This document shows positions 37,203 to 51,318 of a stretch of DNA of 64,000 nt, piece after piece. Every line of letters begins with the position of its first letter. Within the stretch, counting starts at the first letter, position 1. Below the pieces are notes generated by a model that ran no database searches, had not been told where the DNA came from, and was given only the letters and a program-made list of their open reading frames with translations. The stretch is from Nannochloris sp. 'desiccata'. Taxonomy: Eukaryota > Chlorophyta > Trebouxiophyceae > Chlorellales > Chlorellaceae. The position numbers and the translations under genes were made by a program. Location: assembly GCA_019044685.2 (NCBI GenBank), contig JAGTXX020000001.1:62001-126000 (forward strand), in the 5' to 3' direction.

Positions 37203-38387
37203 TTATACGTTCTTCTCCTCGACAAGCAACAGCTCTGCTAGTTGACACACCCCCAGCGTCACCACCACCACCACAGCACAATCAATAATCGAGGCTAGAA
37301 CTTTCTGAACAGCTAGTGCATGCGATAGCTGTGTTTGTAGTGCAGGTGCTACCATTGAAACCATCTTCCAAAGAAAAAACGAAGAAACACTCTGAGAAGA
37401 AAAATAAACATTTCCACCGCCACTGATTCCGGTGAGGCTAGAACTTTTAGAACGTATCAAGAATAGATATGTAGGCAATATTAACGCTATATTGACCACG
37501 AATAAAATTGACATGGGATGCTGCTGTGCGGTTGCTGCTAAGGCTGCCCATTGGGGTTGTTTTAAGGCTATGATCAATTTTGTAGTTGTTACCGCCTTGA
37601 AAGTTTTCAGAGCTGGACCTAGGTTGCCTCTATATTGACTATGTTTTAGCTGCATCCATGCTTTATTAAAGGCGCGTTGTTGCCATGAGAGTGTCCATGA
37701 ACCAGGGGCAGACTGTGATCCCAGATGCCATGCTGAAAAGAGCAGAATACCTTGTAAAATAGCAGCAAATAACCTCAAACTGGCAGTCGCTGTCACCGCT
37801 GTAGTTAGCTTTTCTGATACAGTTAAAACTTTGCTGCTGCGTTTCCTTCTGATAATGCTGGGGGTAGCTTTGATATCTGTGTACTCAGACCATTTCCTTC
37901 CTGATGCAGTTCCTTTTAATGGGCCAGTTGTTGCAGCAGCGGGGACTGTAGAAGAAGAGGCAAGATGCCCATTAGTAGAATGAATAGCGCCACCATTGGT
38001 CCCGTCAGCCCCACCGAAACTGCTTTCTGAAATGTCTGATATACTCTTGGTGGAAGGGATTGCATGCTGCATTTCGCGTGTTGTATGTGGGATAGGCTTT
38101 GCTGCGGCTACTTCTGAAGAAAGTAAAAAATACCCAGTGAGCAGGGTGAGCGGAGGTGGTGATGATCATGTGAGATCATAAAAAGAAAGCTTAAAATGGA
38201 GTTGTATTCACTCATGAGATGCATATGCATTTTTGCAGCATAGTTTATTTTTCCAGAACCTACCTGCTGCATCATTGGGCTTTGCCAAGGTGCCTGTAAC
38301 TTGAGCCATTCTTGAATCACCTCTGCCAAGAACTTTTTGCCTACGGGCAGCTGCAGCTGCCCTACGCTCTTCAGCCGTTAGGGCCAT
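37203..38387 (-). CDS. GET2: GET2/CAML receptor subunit for tail-anchored proteins
   Basis: Exon 1 (38387-38264) and exon 2 (38113-37203) give 344 aa. The N-terminal cytosolic part has a basic motif ARRQKVLGRGDSRMAQVTG, matching the GET3-binding helix of GET2, CAML and plant G1IP (RRRxxxxRGxxRLxxVTG). A long Ser/Thr/Gly-rich linker precedes three TMs: SLRLFAAILQGILLFSAWHL, SILFVVNIALILPTYLFLI and SIIDCAVVVVVTLGVCQLAE. With GET1 it forms the ER receptor that accepts tail-anchored proteins from GET3; no GET1 gene lies in the window. The sequence is weakly conserved in this family generally, so the call rests on the motif plus topology. Confidence 0.78.
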
Positions 38388-38564
38388 ATTTTAATTGTTT
38401 ATAATGAATACCTAGCTGCATTTCATAATCCAGTTTTCACCAGAAATTTCGAATTCTCTTTCTTCGTTTGAATTTTTCCTCCTTATACTTGGAAGCATTT
38501 CGTTGTGTTTACAAGATTAAAACACCCTTTCCTAGCATTTCCTAATTTCAAATATTTTTAGTGT
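38388..38564. promoter_or_regulatory. Very short bidirectional promoter (GET2 / Obg)
   Basis: Only 177 bp separate divergent start codons, the shortest such gap in the window. Both 5' UTRs must be included. It is AT-rich and contains runs of TTT and CTTT but no clear TATA box. Confidence 0.5.
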
Positions 38565-40216
38565 ATGCTTGGAACACGACGGCTCCTAACCCTGGGCTGC
38601 CAGGTGGAGCTAAAAACAAACATTGTAAATGTGGCGGCGACCTGGCTTCACACTACCTCTGCTATTTCCACCTCTACTAAGCCTAATACACAACAATTAG
38701 AAAATCCTAAAGCAGATAAACAGTACGTAGATCGTCTTAAAGTTACAGCACGAGCAGGCAACGGTGGCAGCGGGTGTGCTAGTTTTTGGCGAAGCGCATC
38801 TAAAGGAAAATTTAGACCTGCTGATGGTGGAGATGGAGGTGATGGCGGTAGCGTAATAATTAGAGCATCAACCAAGTAAGTGCATATACTAGATAGTGTA
38901 GGCTATTTCTTTAACTGGATTAATATGAAAACCCATCTTGATTATTTTTCCGCCCCCCAACATCTGTCCCTCCCCCTTGCCCTTGTTATTTTTGCAGTAT
39001 GAAAAGTTTAGCTGGAGTGCCGCAGCTACTAAAAGCAGAGTCTGGGAAACACGGTTCAGCACAGAAATTACATGGGAAACGGGGTAAAGATACGATTGTG
39101 TTAGTTCCAGCAGGCACTGTGGTATCAAAATTACGGGTTGAGAATGAAGACGGCGGCGGCATAGAGAAAGATAAAGAAGGGGAAGCCCTTCCTGAGTGGC
39201 TACAGCAATGGAAAAAGCCATGGGTTGGTGCTGATAACTACTCTTCAGACTCTGACTCTGATACAGAAGAAAGAAATGGAGAAAGAAAACATATTAAAGA
39301 AAATTATAGTGGCGGTATGACTCCCATAAGAGGAAAAACAACAGCTTCTTCTAATCCCTCCTTAAATAAAGAAGGTGATTCTGCCTACACGTTCCTAGCG
39401 GATCTTATTCACGATGGACAAGAAATCATCGCAGCTCACGGCGGTCGTGGCGGCCGTGGCAATGCCTCAGCACGATCTCTCCCCAATCGACCAGCTCCTT
39501 CAACCACGAATCCTCCCTCACCTGCAGAGACCACCCGCTTACTCTTGGAACTAAAAATAATAGCTGACGTGGCGCTTGTAGGCTTGCCTAATGTAGGTAA
39601 ATCAAGTCTACTACGTGCTCTCTCTGCCGCGACGCCTAAAGTAGGCTCGTATGCGTTTACTACACTAAAGCCGCAGCTTGGAGCAGTCGAGCTGGGGTAT
39701 GGTAGAAAATTGATTGTAGCTGACGTGCCTGGTTTAATACAGGGGGCACATGAGAATAGGGGATTGGGGCATAGGTTCTTACGGCATGTAGAACGGGCGA
39801 GAGCCTTGGCCTTTGTTGTTGATGCTTCTTCTACTAGCAGCTCTTCTTCAGCGGGAAAAGGAACCAAAACATCAATGGCGATGGGAGGAGGCAGTTCCAA
39901 AGGGATACTAGGGTTAAAGCCATGGGAGCAGCTTGAATTGGTGCGTAGAGAGGTAGCAAAGTACTCTCCACAGCTGTTGCAGCGGCCGTGGATGATCATA
40001 GCGAATAAGATAGACTTACTGGCGAGGCCAGGGACGGTGCTTGCTGCGTTGAGAAAGAAGGGTGCTGCTGCGGGAGCTGCTGCCGTAATTGGTGTAAGTG
40101 CCACTGGAGGTTTTGATATTTATAATGGAGAAGAAGAAGAAGTGATACCAAAGTCTCCTCGGGGAATAGAAGAGCTTGTTACAGCTCTAGAAAATCTCAT
40201 TGCTGTTGGTGAATGA
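38565..40216 (+). CDS. Obg-family GTPase, probably organellar
   Basis: Two exons, 38565-38875 and 38998-40216, give 509 aa. The Obg fold (~50-290) is Gly-rich: [29 protein letters not shown] and [14 protein letters not shown]. The GTPase domain has [15 protein letters not shown] (G1), [20 protein letters not shown] (G3) and NKID (G4). There is an acidic/Ser insert (~200-250, [10 protein letters not shown]) inside the Obg fold that bacterial proteins lack. The first ~45 residues look like a mitochondrial presequence ([11 protein letters not shown]...). Obg proteins assist large ribosomal subunit maturation. No OCT or TGS domain follows. Start chosen as the first ATG. Confidence 0.9.
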
Positions 40217-40499
40217 ATAAGTCTCCTTCTCGTTAGAGCCACTGATATTAAATTGTTGGTTTTTTAATTGAATTTGATGTTTGCATGTGAGTGTATAATC
40301 TATCTGAATTATTAAATTTGAAAAACATGTATATGGAGCCAACAAACAAATGGGTTAAACAACAACAATATCGATATAGAAGGTACCAACAAATCAACAA
40401 AAAGTGGAATCAATAAAAATGTATTCATTCTTCACATTGAACATTTCTCAATAGTACGTACCAGATTTAAACGTAGTCGGGTAGTCGGGCATAGATCAC

Positions 40500-43400
40500 T
40501 TATTTCTTTTTCTTCTCTTCTCTCAACGCCCTGTAGTACAATTCGATATAATCAATCGCCGGACTCGCCCAACTCCAATCTGTACTCATATTTCTTTCTA
40601 CCAGTTCTTTCCATTGTTCTTTATCATTATGGAAGCCACTCAAGGCTCTATTCAACGCATAGTCCATGCCAGCAGAATCAGCTCCATCAAATGAATACCC
40701 ATTCACAGCCATGCCTTGAAGCGCAGCACGCTCAGCATCGTCATCAACATCAAATACTGTATCTGCAAGACCCCCTGTACGACGTACGACAGGGACACCT
40801 CCGTACCGCATAGCAATCATCTGAGTTAACCCACAAGGTTCAAACATAGAAGGAACTAAGAATAAATCACTACCAGCATAAATTAAATGACTAAGAGGCT
40901 CATCGTAGGCAAACCACAATCGAGCTCGATCAGGATATTGTCTTGCCAAGTCTGCAGCAAGTGCATCAAATTCTGCTTGTACTTTCGGATCAGGGGCAGA
41001 TCCTAACAAAACAAACTGCGCGCCACGTTCCATAGCTCGCCAAGCAGCGTGTTTAATTAAATGAATACCCTTTTGATGTGTTAAACGAGTGACACACCCA
41101 ACTAATGGAACATCGCCTTCAGCCAAACCCATCCTGCGCCGGAGTTCTGCCTTTGAAGCAGCTTTGCCCCGTGATGCGCTTTCTGCAGTGAACCCTTCAG
41201 GTAGAAACGGATCAGAAGCAGGGTCCCAAATATCCATATCAATGCCATTACGGATTCCATAAAACTTTTCTTGATGAGCGGCAACAGAAGGATGCCCTGC
41301 TATTTCCGTAGCGTAGGTCGGACTTACCGTAGTAGCTACATTCGTTGTATTCATTGCTGCGCCAATTAAATCAGCCCCGTAATTCAAATTATGGATTGTG
41401 AATGCAGCAGCGACACCCTCACGGTTCATTGACACGAGGGGAGCAGATTGCCAGTCATGAGCGTGAAGGACATCTGGTTTTTGAGTCGCTGGGGATTCAT
41501 GAAGTAGCCAACGCAATGCACACGAACAGAAAACACCAAACCTATGTCTATCTGCATTCATGTCTGTGTAAATACGCCCTACCCAGAATAAACCATTGCA
41601 TGGCTCCAAAAAAATAGTCGGAACTTCTTCTACGAGACCTTTCCACACTTTTACTTCGGTGCCTTCCCAAGTGAACTCTTTAATCATAACGAGATCTTTA
41701 ACCAAAGTATAATCAATGCAATCGTACTTGGGCAATACGACTTGTACATCATGGCCTTCTTCAAGCACAGCACGGGCGAGCGCAGTGACCACATCACCAA
41801 GTCCACCTGCTTTGGCAATAGGCGCCATTTCTGCAGCCACGTGAGCAATCCTCAGGGGTCTATTATTAGTACTACCAATAGAAGAGGCGCCAGAGACAGG
41901 TACGTGGTAGTCTAAACCGCGGTTATCGTCTATAAATCCACCATGAAGGTCGGCAGAATCTTGAAATACGAGGTCAAGGATATGAGCGTCTGCTGGAATA
42001 TCAACCTCTGCTGCCATAAAACCAAGACCCCCAGCTTCAGGAACGGCAGGAGTCATGGGTATAGGGCCAAATTGTTCAGCATGGTTCCATCTGTTGAAAG
42101 AGCCGCGTACGAAAACGTCAGGCCGGCCTCTCAAAACAGTTCGATCAGGGTTGTAGTACACAGTTACCTTCTGCCCCGCAGCAGGGGTGATTGGTTTTGT
42201 GTATAAAAACCGACGTTGCAGTTCCCTACGACGACGTGCAGCAGATGCTTTGATGCCAGCACGTTGCATAACACGTTGATACGCCAGCGTTTCACCACGG
42301 ACGCTTTCCTCTACTCCAGCAGACTCCAATGCTTGAAAAACTAACTGAACGAGTTTCTCACCAGATGGGCCTCCTCGTACAGCAGTGTGGTAATCTTTAC
42401 CTTGATCGTTATCCCAGACTGTACGCGCATCGTTCGTAAATGCAAAATCAAGAGTTGCAGCGGTGTTCCAAACTGGAACCTCGGCACACCACCATTCTAG
42501 CTCACTCGATGTGACATCTTTTGCAGCACTAGCCAAACTTTTAGCGTATCTCTTCATTTCAGAGTCAGTGACAGGACGCATAGGTAACACTCTTTTATCC
42601 TTCATCCACCAACTGTCATACCCCACATGTAAGACCACGCTACCAGCGGTGGTTAATGGACCAGCTGCTCTGTTGTATAAGACAACAGCAGTGGCTCCTG
42701 CTTCGGGGGCAGCTGCCCAAGCCCAGATACCAGGACGAGACGCTTCAGTGGGCAACGCAGCAGAATTACGTCGTTCAGCAACGACAATCTTTGCTTCTTG
42801 TAAAATTTTCTCTTTACGAGCAGCAGAATACGCTAAACGAGCTTCCTTTGCTGCACCTTCAGCTGAGGAAAGTAATTGTTTATATTCCTTTTCTTCTTCA
42901 GCATCAAAGTCTTTTTGAACCTCTGCTTCTACATCTTCAAGCATTTGTAAACGCGCTGCAGTGACCTCTTCAGCTGTAGGTGCACCTTCCTGTAAAGCTA
43001 GTTGAAAATCTCTACTGCTGTTGTTATCAACGGCACCGCTGTTGGCGTCTTCAACTACAAAATCGATTCTAAAAAGTAATTTAGGGAGAGCTATGTCAGC
43101 AGACCACCAATCACCAACATCAGACACACTGTCTACTTTCTTCATAGGGATTTTAGTAATGGTTTCCCAGCGATTTAAACCTAATTTCACCACAGGAGTA
43201 GCAGAACTGTGAGGCAACGGGCTGGCTGCCAAGTTATACAGCACAGTAATTGTTGATCCAACAGCGACAGGGCTTTCAGGAATGGAGGTAACACGGTGGT
43301 TTTGAGAGTTTGCAGCTTCAACCAGCGTTTTAAGCGAAGAAGAAGAAAAAGAAGAAGCGGTGGCAGAAATGTTTGTCGTCTTGTCGGAGGTAGCTGCTGC

Positions 43401-43955
43401 AGGATTGCTACTAGCCTGACTAACTGCGCTAGGACCCAGGACTTTTAATTCTTCCAGTCTACGCTCTGCTTCTTCTCTATCGGCAGCAAGCTGCATGAGT
43501 AGTTCTTGCAAGGCAGCATTCTCTGCCTTCAATTTTTGTAATTCCTGAGCGGCACCTGAAACACCACCGGCAGCGCCAGAAACCGCAGCACGCGCAGCAG
43601 CATCCGCTGCTGCAGCTTCTTTAGCAAACTCAGCTACTTCAACTTCTGCGGTACGTACCAGCTCCGCAGCAGCCTCAGGATCTACAGCACGTTGGCTTGA
43701 GAGTTGAGCGGCAGCTGCCGCTGCTTGTTTCTCTTCTGTTAATTTACGAGCCAGAGTTTTTGCCGCGCTAATTTTGGCAGCTACCGCGAGCTTGGCTTTC
43801 ACCGAATCTGCATCTCTACCAGAAGTAGCAGCTGCGGATACTTGAGGACGTGCAAAGCGAGGTAATGCTGGTGCTATTGCCTGCTGCTGCAGTGGCGGCT
43901 TGGTGGCGGCAAGGGCATTGCCGGACAAGGTTGTTTGAAAAGGGACAATGCGCAT
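40500..43955 (-). CDS. SSIII: Plastid starch synthase III (three CBM53 plus GT5)
   Basis: One uninterrupted exon, 1,151 aa. Order: transit peptide (~1-45), Ala/Glu coiled coil (~45-170), three starch-binding CBM53 modules (~220-310, ~410-520, ~595-690; for example VFVRGSFNRWN), then the GT5 catalytic domain (~700-1,145). Catalytic and ADP-glucose motifs KAGGLGDVVTALARA, HDWQSAP and GGVPVVRRTGGLADTVFD are intact. SSIII extends longer amylopectin chains and helps initiate granules, using ADP-glucose. An intron-free 3.4-kb coding region is unusual beside its intron-containing neighbours. The ATG at 43955 starts a basic, Ser/Ala-rich leader, so it is accepted. Confidence 0.95.
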   Translation of the reverse strand: MRIVPFQTTLSGNALAATKPPLQQQAIAPALPRFARPQVSAAATSGRDADSVKAKLAVAAKISAAKTLARKLTEEKQAAAAAAQLSSQRAVDPEAAAELVRTAEVEVAEFAKEAAAADAAARAAVSGAAGGVSGAAQELQKLKAENAALQELLMQLAADREEAERRLEELKVLGPSAVSQASSNPAAATSDKTTNISATASSFSSSSLKTLVEAANSQNHRVTSIPESPVAVGSTITVLYNLAASPLPHSSATPVVKLGLNRWETITKIPMKKVDSVSDVGDWWSADIALPKLLFRIDFVVEDANSGAVDNNSSRDFQLALQEGAPTAEEVTAARLQMLEDVEAEVQKDFDAEEEKEYKQLLSSAEGAAKEARLAYSAARKEKILQEAKIVVAERRNSAALPTEASRPGIWAWAAAPEAGATAVVLYNRAAGPLTTAGSVVLHVGYDSWWMKDKRVLPMRPVTDSEMKRYAKSLASAAKDVTSSELEWWCAEVPVWNTAATLDFAFTNDARTVWDNDQGKDYHTAVRGGPSGEKLVQLVFQALESAGVEESVRGETLAYQRVMQRAGIKASAARRRRELQRRFLYTKPITPAAGQKVTVYYNPDRTVLRGRPDVFVRGSFNRWNHAEQFGPIPMTPAVPEAGGLGFMAAEVDIPADAHILDLVFQDSADLHGGFIDDNRGLDYHVPVSGASSIGSTNNRPLRIAHVAAEMAPIAKAGGLGDVVTALARAVLEEGHDVQVVLPKYDCIDYTLVKDLVMIKEFTWEGTEVKVWKGLVEEVPTIFLEPCNGLFWVGRIYTDMNADRHRFGVFCSCALRWLLHESPATQKPDVLHAHDWQSAPLVSMNREGVAAAFTIHNLNYGADLIGAAMNTTNVATTVSPTYATEIAGHPSVAAHQEKFYGIRNGIDMDIWDPASDPFLPEGFTAESASRGKAASKAELRRRMGLAEGDVPLVGCVTRLTHQKGIHLIKHAAWRAMERGAQFVLLGSAPDPKVQAEFDALAADLARQYPDRARLWFAYDEPLSHLIYAGSDLFLVPSMFEPCGLTQMIAMRYGGVPVVRRTGGLADTVFDVDDDAERAALQGMAVNGYSFDGADSAGMDYALNRALSGFHNDKEQWKELVERNMSTDWSWASPAIDYIELYYRALREEKKKK

Positions 43956-44722
43956 CTTTCAACCACCTGAACAATACCTAAAATTCGAAGGATACTTTGC
44001 TTGACCAGTTCTGGTAAAATGATTGCCTAGCACACTGCAAAATTAAGGGTAAAGGGGCTTTGTTATCCCAATTGCGATCGATGACAGAACAGACGTGAGG
44101 CCAAACAGATTTTGGGCTTTGATCTAGGTTTAGGCCAGGCGATCAGAGACAGGGACGACTGTCAATCAAGAAGAGACTCACGCTGAGCTATCTTGTTGGA
44201 GAAATCAGATAACTGGCTAGCTAAAAAGACACAAGGCTTGATTCAATCTTTATTATGCACCAGCCTTAATATGCCTTGCAAGCAGTTTTCGGTGCTAGTT
44301 GTTACTGATCAAATTGAAATTGGTAATCCAAAGCATTAAAGCTGCAATGGAGTTATAATTTGATAGGATAAAGGCGCGGCGCAACCGTTGAGAACACTGT
44401 TGGCAATCCGATTACCATCCGAATGAGCCCAATCAAAGACGAAACGGAGAACCCTAAATAAGAACCTAAATCGAAATTTAGAAATAATGTTCACCTCTCA
44501 CCGGGGATGCTTTTTTTTTGTTTTGTTTCTATTTTACATCTAGAGTATAGTATATGAATGTGATTACCTTGAGCTCGAAGCTGCTTCCCCAGCTGGGATG
44601 AATGATGAATAGCACTTTTTTAGGTCCAGGGTACGGTTCGTCAGCGAGATCACGGTTTCCTCACTCTGTCCAGTGCGTTTATGTTTCTCCTGCAGTTCTA
44701 ATATGCATTACAACACGGCATT
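43956..44722. other. Divergent intergenic region
   Basis: 767 bp upstream of starch synthase III (minus) and of a small coiled-coil gene (plus). A T-tract with GTTTTGTTT (about 44511-44525) is present. No coding sequence with support; the space is large enough for 5' UTR introns on either side. Confidence 0.45.
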
Positions 44723-45222
44723 ATGTCTGTACGAATTAGATTCTTACAAATTGCTATTTTTTTTTCTCTTCTAAAAATCAAGAGCTGCAACAAAAGTTAT
44801 GCCACGCTGAGGCAGGTCCCGGTGTTGTTCACTAATGCGGAGGTTCGCTTGAAAGAGCAGATGAAGGAGCGCATCTCTAATCTCAATACTGAGCTTAAAA
44901 CAGAGATCTCTGATTCTAAAACTCAGATGTTGCAAGCAATTGCAGGGTAAAAGCCTTGAGGAGGATATCAATTAGTTTAAGCCGACGGTTTCACGGTTTT
45001 CTCTTTTTTCGGCCTTATAATAATGTTTTAAACATATCAAATTTTGTTTCGATTACATCATGCAATACCATATTCCTTATTACTCAGTTAGTCGATATTG
45101 TGTACCACCTTCCCTCTATTATGTATACGTTTTCATTCCCTTTTTATAGCAAGGTCAATGAGAAGACGGCGGCGGAGCTCAAGTTGAGGATTCTCAAAAT
45201 GAATGGAAATGGGAATATGTAG
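44723..45222 (+). CDS. Small coiled-coil protein of unknown function
   Basis: Two exons, 44723-44946 and 45150-45222, would give 98 aa. The N-terminus MSVRIRFLQIAIFFSLLKIK is hydrophobic and then basic, like a mitochondrial leader or signal anchor. The remainder is a heptad-rich coiled coil (RLKEQMKERISNLNTELKTE, then KVNEKTAAELKLRILKMN). The splice is in phase (GG|C). The first ~30 residues may be wrong: a pyrimidine tract and AG within this stretch could be an acceptor for an unseen upstream exon. No family is recognised; heat-shock-factor-binding and DUF1640-type coiled coils were considered without a match. Confidence 0.5.
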
Positions 45223-45491
45223 TTCCCATGATTAAAGAATAGTCTTTCTGAAGTCTCTCAGAGCGAATTGACTAAAGTCTCTCAAATTCTGTCAGCCCCA
45301 ATTTATTGTCAGGCAGACTATTTTTGCGAACATTTTTTCAGCGCCCGCTGCGTGACTTCGCTGCCGCCACCATAAGAGTCTCTACTCAAGTCTGAGAAGC
45401 CCTCTATATAAATTTGCGCTAAGCGCATTCAGTGACTCGTTACATTCCAGCGGCTAACGCGCTTTAAACACATCTATTACTTTTCATTTTC

Positions 45492-47777
<2,286 letters not shown>

Positions 47778-48523
47778 AACTTTCGAAATTTTAAAACCCC
47801 CCGCCTCTGTGGCCTCTATACCAACGCCGACATATCTACGAAGCTCATTCCTTCCTTTTTCTTTCCCTGAGAAAACTCAATTCCATTCTTTTTAGTACAA
47901 TTTCCACACCTCTCTCTTCGCACAGTTACCATCAATCACCTCGTCTCGCCAGTTTCTGTCACCATGTTCCCTCATCTTTCTAATCCGTGTTTTTTTTTAT
48001 CCTCACCCTTTCTAGCTAGCTAGCTCTCCTGCTGTTTTGCTTTTTCCCCCTTCTTTCTAACTACATTCTTTGTATTGGTCCCCGATTCTTTTTCGTGTTT
48101 GATATATCAACGCGTGTACTGCCCTCATTTATCAGCAATTATTACTCTGCTGGAAAAATACTTGCCTGCTCGTTTCATTTTTATTTTTCTGAGAATAAAT
48201 AAATTCAAGGGCATTGGGCAGTGGGCGGTTAGGCCGCCTGATCGGACCTTTAATAAGCTATAGCTTCATCTAGCTTCGATAAAGAGTGTAATAATATACA
48301 AGTAGGTCTACAGCCTGATCCCCTGGCAGGCATTGATGCAATTTGATGGATGTGATCCAAAGTTTCCAAGAAGAAAGGGAGCTTTAAGCGCCAATGCATA
48401 TGCTCTTCTTGGGCTCCTATCTCACTTCCAGCGCCTACAATGTAAAGAATATATAACTTGTATTATAATCGTGGCTCCGCAACTCTTTTAAATTGATGCC
48501 AGCTTGAGCCCGTAAGCAATCAA
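47778..48523. other. Long 3' flank of DDX3 and AccA promoter
   Basis: 746 bp with pyrimidine-rich runs (CTTTCC, CTAGCTAGCTAGCT at ~48014) and no supported gene. A TGTAA at 48286 is far from the DDX3 stop. Long pyrimidine-rich 3' UTR is the simplest reading. Confidence 0.45.
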
Positions 48524-50309
48524 ATGCAAGCACAGTGTTTTACTTCCCCAAAACTGCAGGGCGAACCCTGCAGAATGCGCACATTTTCATCTGGAAAGCT
48601 TAGTGAGCAGTCTGCCAAGCACGCAATGCGCAATGGAGGTCTTCGATCTGCTCTAGGCCCACATCGCAAGCCATTGAGCATAAGTGCTCAGGCTGCGAAC
48701 AGCGGAACTCCTCCGGACGTTCCTAAGCCCCGCGGACAGCCTCAAGGAGGCAAGGAGTGGCTGCAAACCATCTTATCTCGCTTTGGACCTGTCAAAGAGA
48801 AGGCATCAAATACTACTGTTCTTGATTTCGAAAAGCCCTTGGTAGAGCTCGACAATAGGATTAAAGAGGTGAGTTGTATATTAGATCTCAGTTTGATTGA
48901 ACTGTAGTACCTTCCAATGCAACATGCATATGCACGAGACTTGATTTCTCAATCTGGCCTTTTTCATGCTGGCGCCAGCTCCTTTTGATCACACCCCTGC
49001 CCCTTTTCTCACCTGGCTTTCTTTCCCACAGGTCCGCACTGTTGCTGAAGACAACGGTGTCGATGTCTCAGACCAAGTAAAGGAACTTGAAGACCGTGCA
49101 CGCAAGCTTCGCAAGGACACCTATTCTCGCTTGACTCCCATCCAGCGCTTGCAAGTAGCTCGCCACCCAAACCGCCCCACTTTTTTGGACATTGCGCTTA
49201 ACATCTCTGATAAGTTCGTTGAGCTCCATGGTGACCGCGGTGGCCTCGACGATCCTGCCCTTGTCTGCGGCATTGGCTCCATCGACGGCACCTCATTTAT
49301 GTTTATCGGCCACCAAAAGGGCAGAAATACAAAAGAAAACATCTACCGTAATTTCGGTATGCCACAGCCTAATGGCTATCGTAAAGCACTCCGTTTTATG
49401 CGTCATGCTGATAAATTCGGCCTTCCTATCATCACTTTTGTCGACACACCAGGTGCCTATGCTGGAAAAGCAGCGGAAGAGCTCGGCCAAGGTGAAGCAA
49501 TTGCCTTGAATCTTCGTGAAATGTTCGGTTTCCGCGTTCCCATTATCTCTGTAGTTATTGGAGAAGGTGGTTCTGGTGGTGCTTTGGCTATTGGATGCGC
49601 CAATCGCAATTTAATCATGGAAAATTCAGTTTATTATGTAGCATCCCCCGAAGCGTGTGCAGCCATCTTGTGGAAATCACGTGATAAAGCAGGCACTGCA
49701 ACCGAGGCACTTCGTATCACCTCTTCTGATTTATTGAAATTCGGTGTTATGGATGAATCTATCCCTGAGCCTCTTGGTGCTGCGCACTCTGACCCAATGT
49801 CCGCATTCCCGGCAATTAAAGAATCTATTTTACGCAATTACAGGCGGTATGAAAATATGACTGCAGAGGAAGTTATGCTTGATAGATACACGAAATTCAG
49901 GAAACTGGGTATGTTTGAAGAGTTCTTGGTCAGAGGAGGTGACGCAAAGGGGGCCAAGGAGGCTTTGGAAAAGGCACCTGGTGCCTACACAGCTGCAGGT
50001 ACTTATGCACCCACCGCTGACGATGCCAAATTTATTGAGATGTTGGCAGATATGGAAGAAAAGTGGCAAACAACGTTGGACAGTAAACAAGAATGGGTAA
50101 TGAAACCTGAAACACCTGTTGCTGGGTTCCGCCGTGCTGGGTTGGTTGAGATAGCTGCAGCTGCGGTGGAGGTCAATAGAGAGAAGAAGGGTCAAGGCGC
50201 TGGCGGTGAACTGGTATTGGGGCCGAATGTTGATGCTGGATCTATTGCTGCTGCTGCAAAGCTTGGGCAGAATGGAAATGGCTCTAAATTGGAGAATGTG
50301 AATGTTTAA
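48524..50309 (+). CDS. accA: Plastid acetyl-CoA carboxylase carboxyltransferase alpha
   Basis: Two exons, 48524-48868 and 49032-50309, give 540 aa. A transit peptide of ~60 residues precedes the AccA fold: DFEKPLVELDNRIKE, LTPIQRLQVARHPNRP, KGRNTKENIYRNFGMPQPNG, FGLPIITFVDTPGAYAGKAA, and GEGGSGGALAIGCANR. It pairs with AccD (plastid-encoded in green algae) to transfer carboxyl from biotin to acetyl-CoA, the first step of plastid fatty-acid synthesis. A C-terminal extension (~430-540) beyond the bacterial length is plant-like and ends in a Gly/Asn-rich stretch. The nuclear location of accA supports a green-lineage host. Confidence 0.96.

Positions 50310-51318
<1,009 letters not shown>

Noticed and set aside
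42463..42918. 151-codon plus-strand frame inside starch synthase III
   Set aside because: Shadow of the conserved minus-strand coding sequence.
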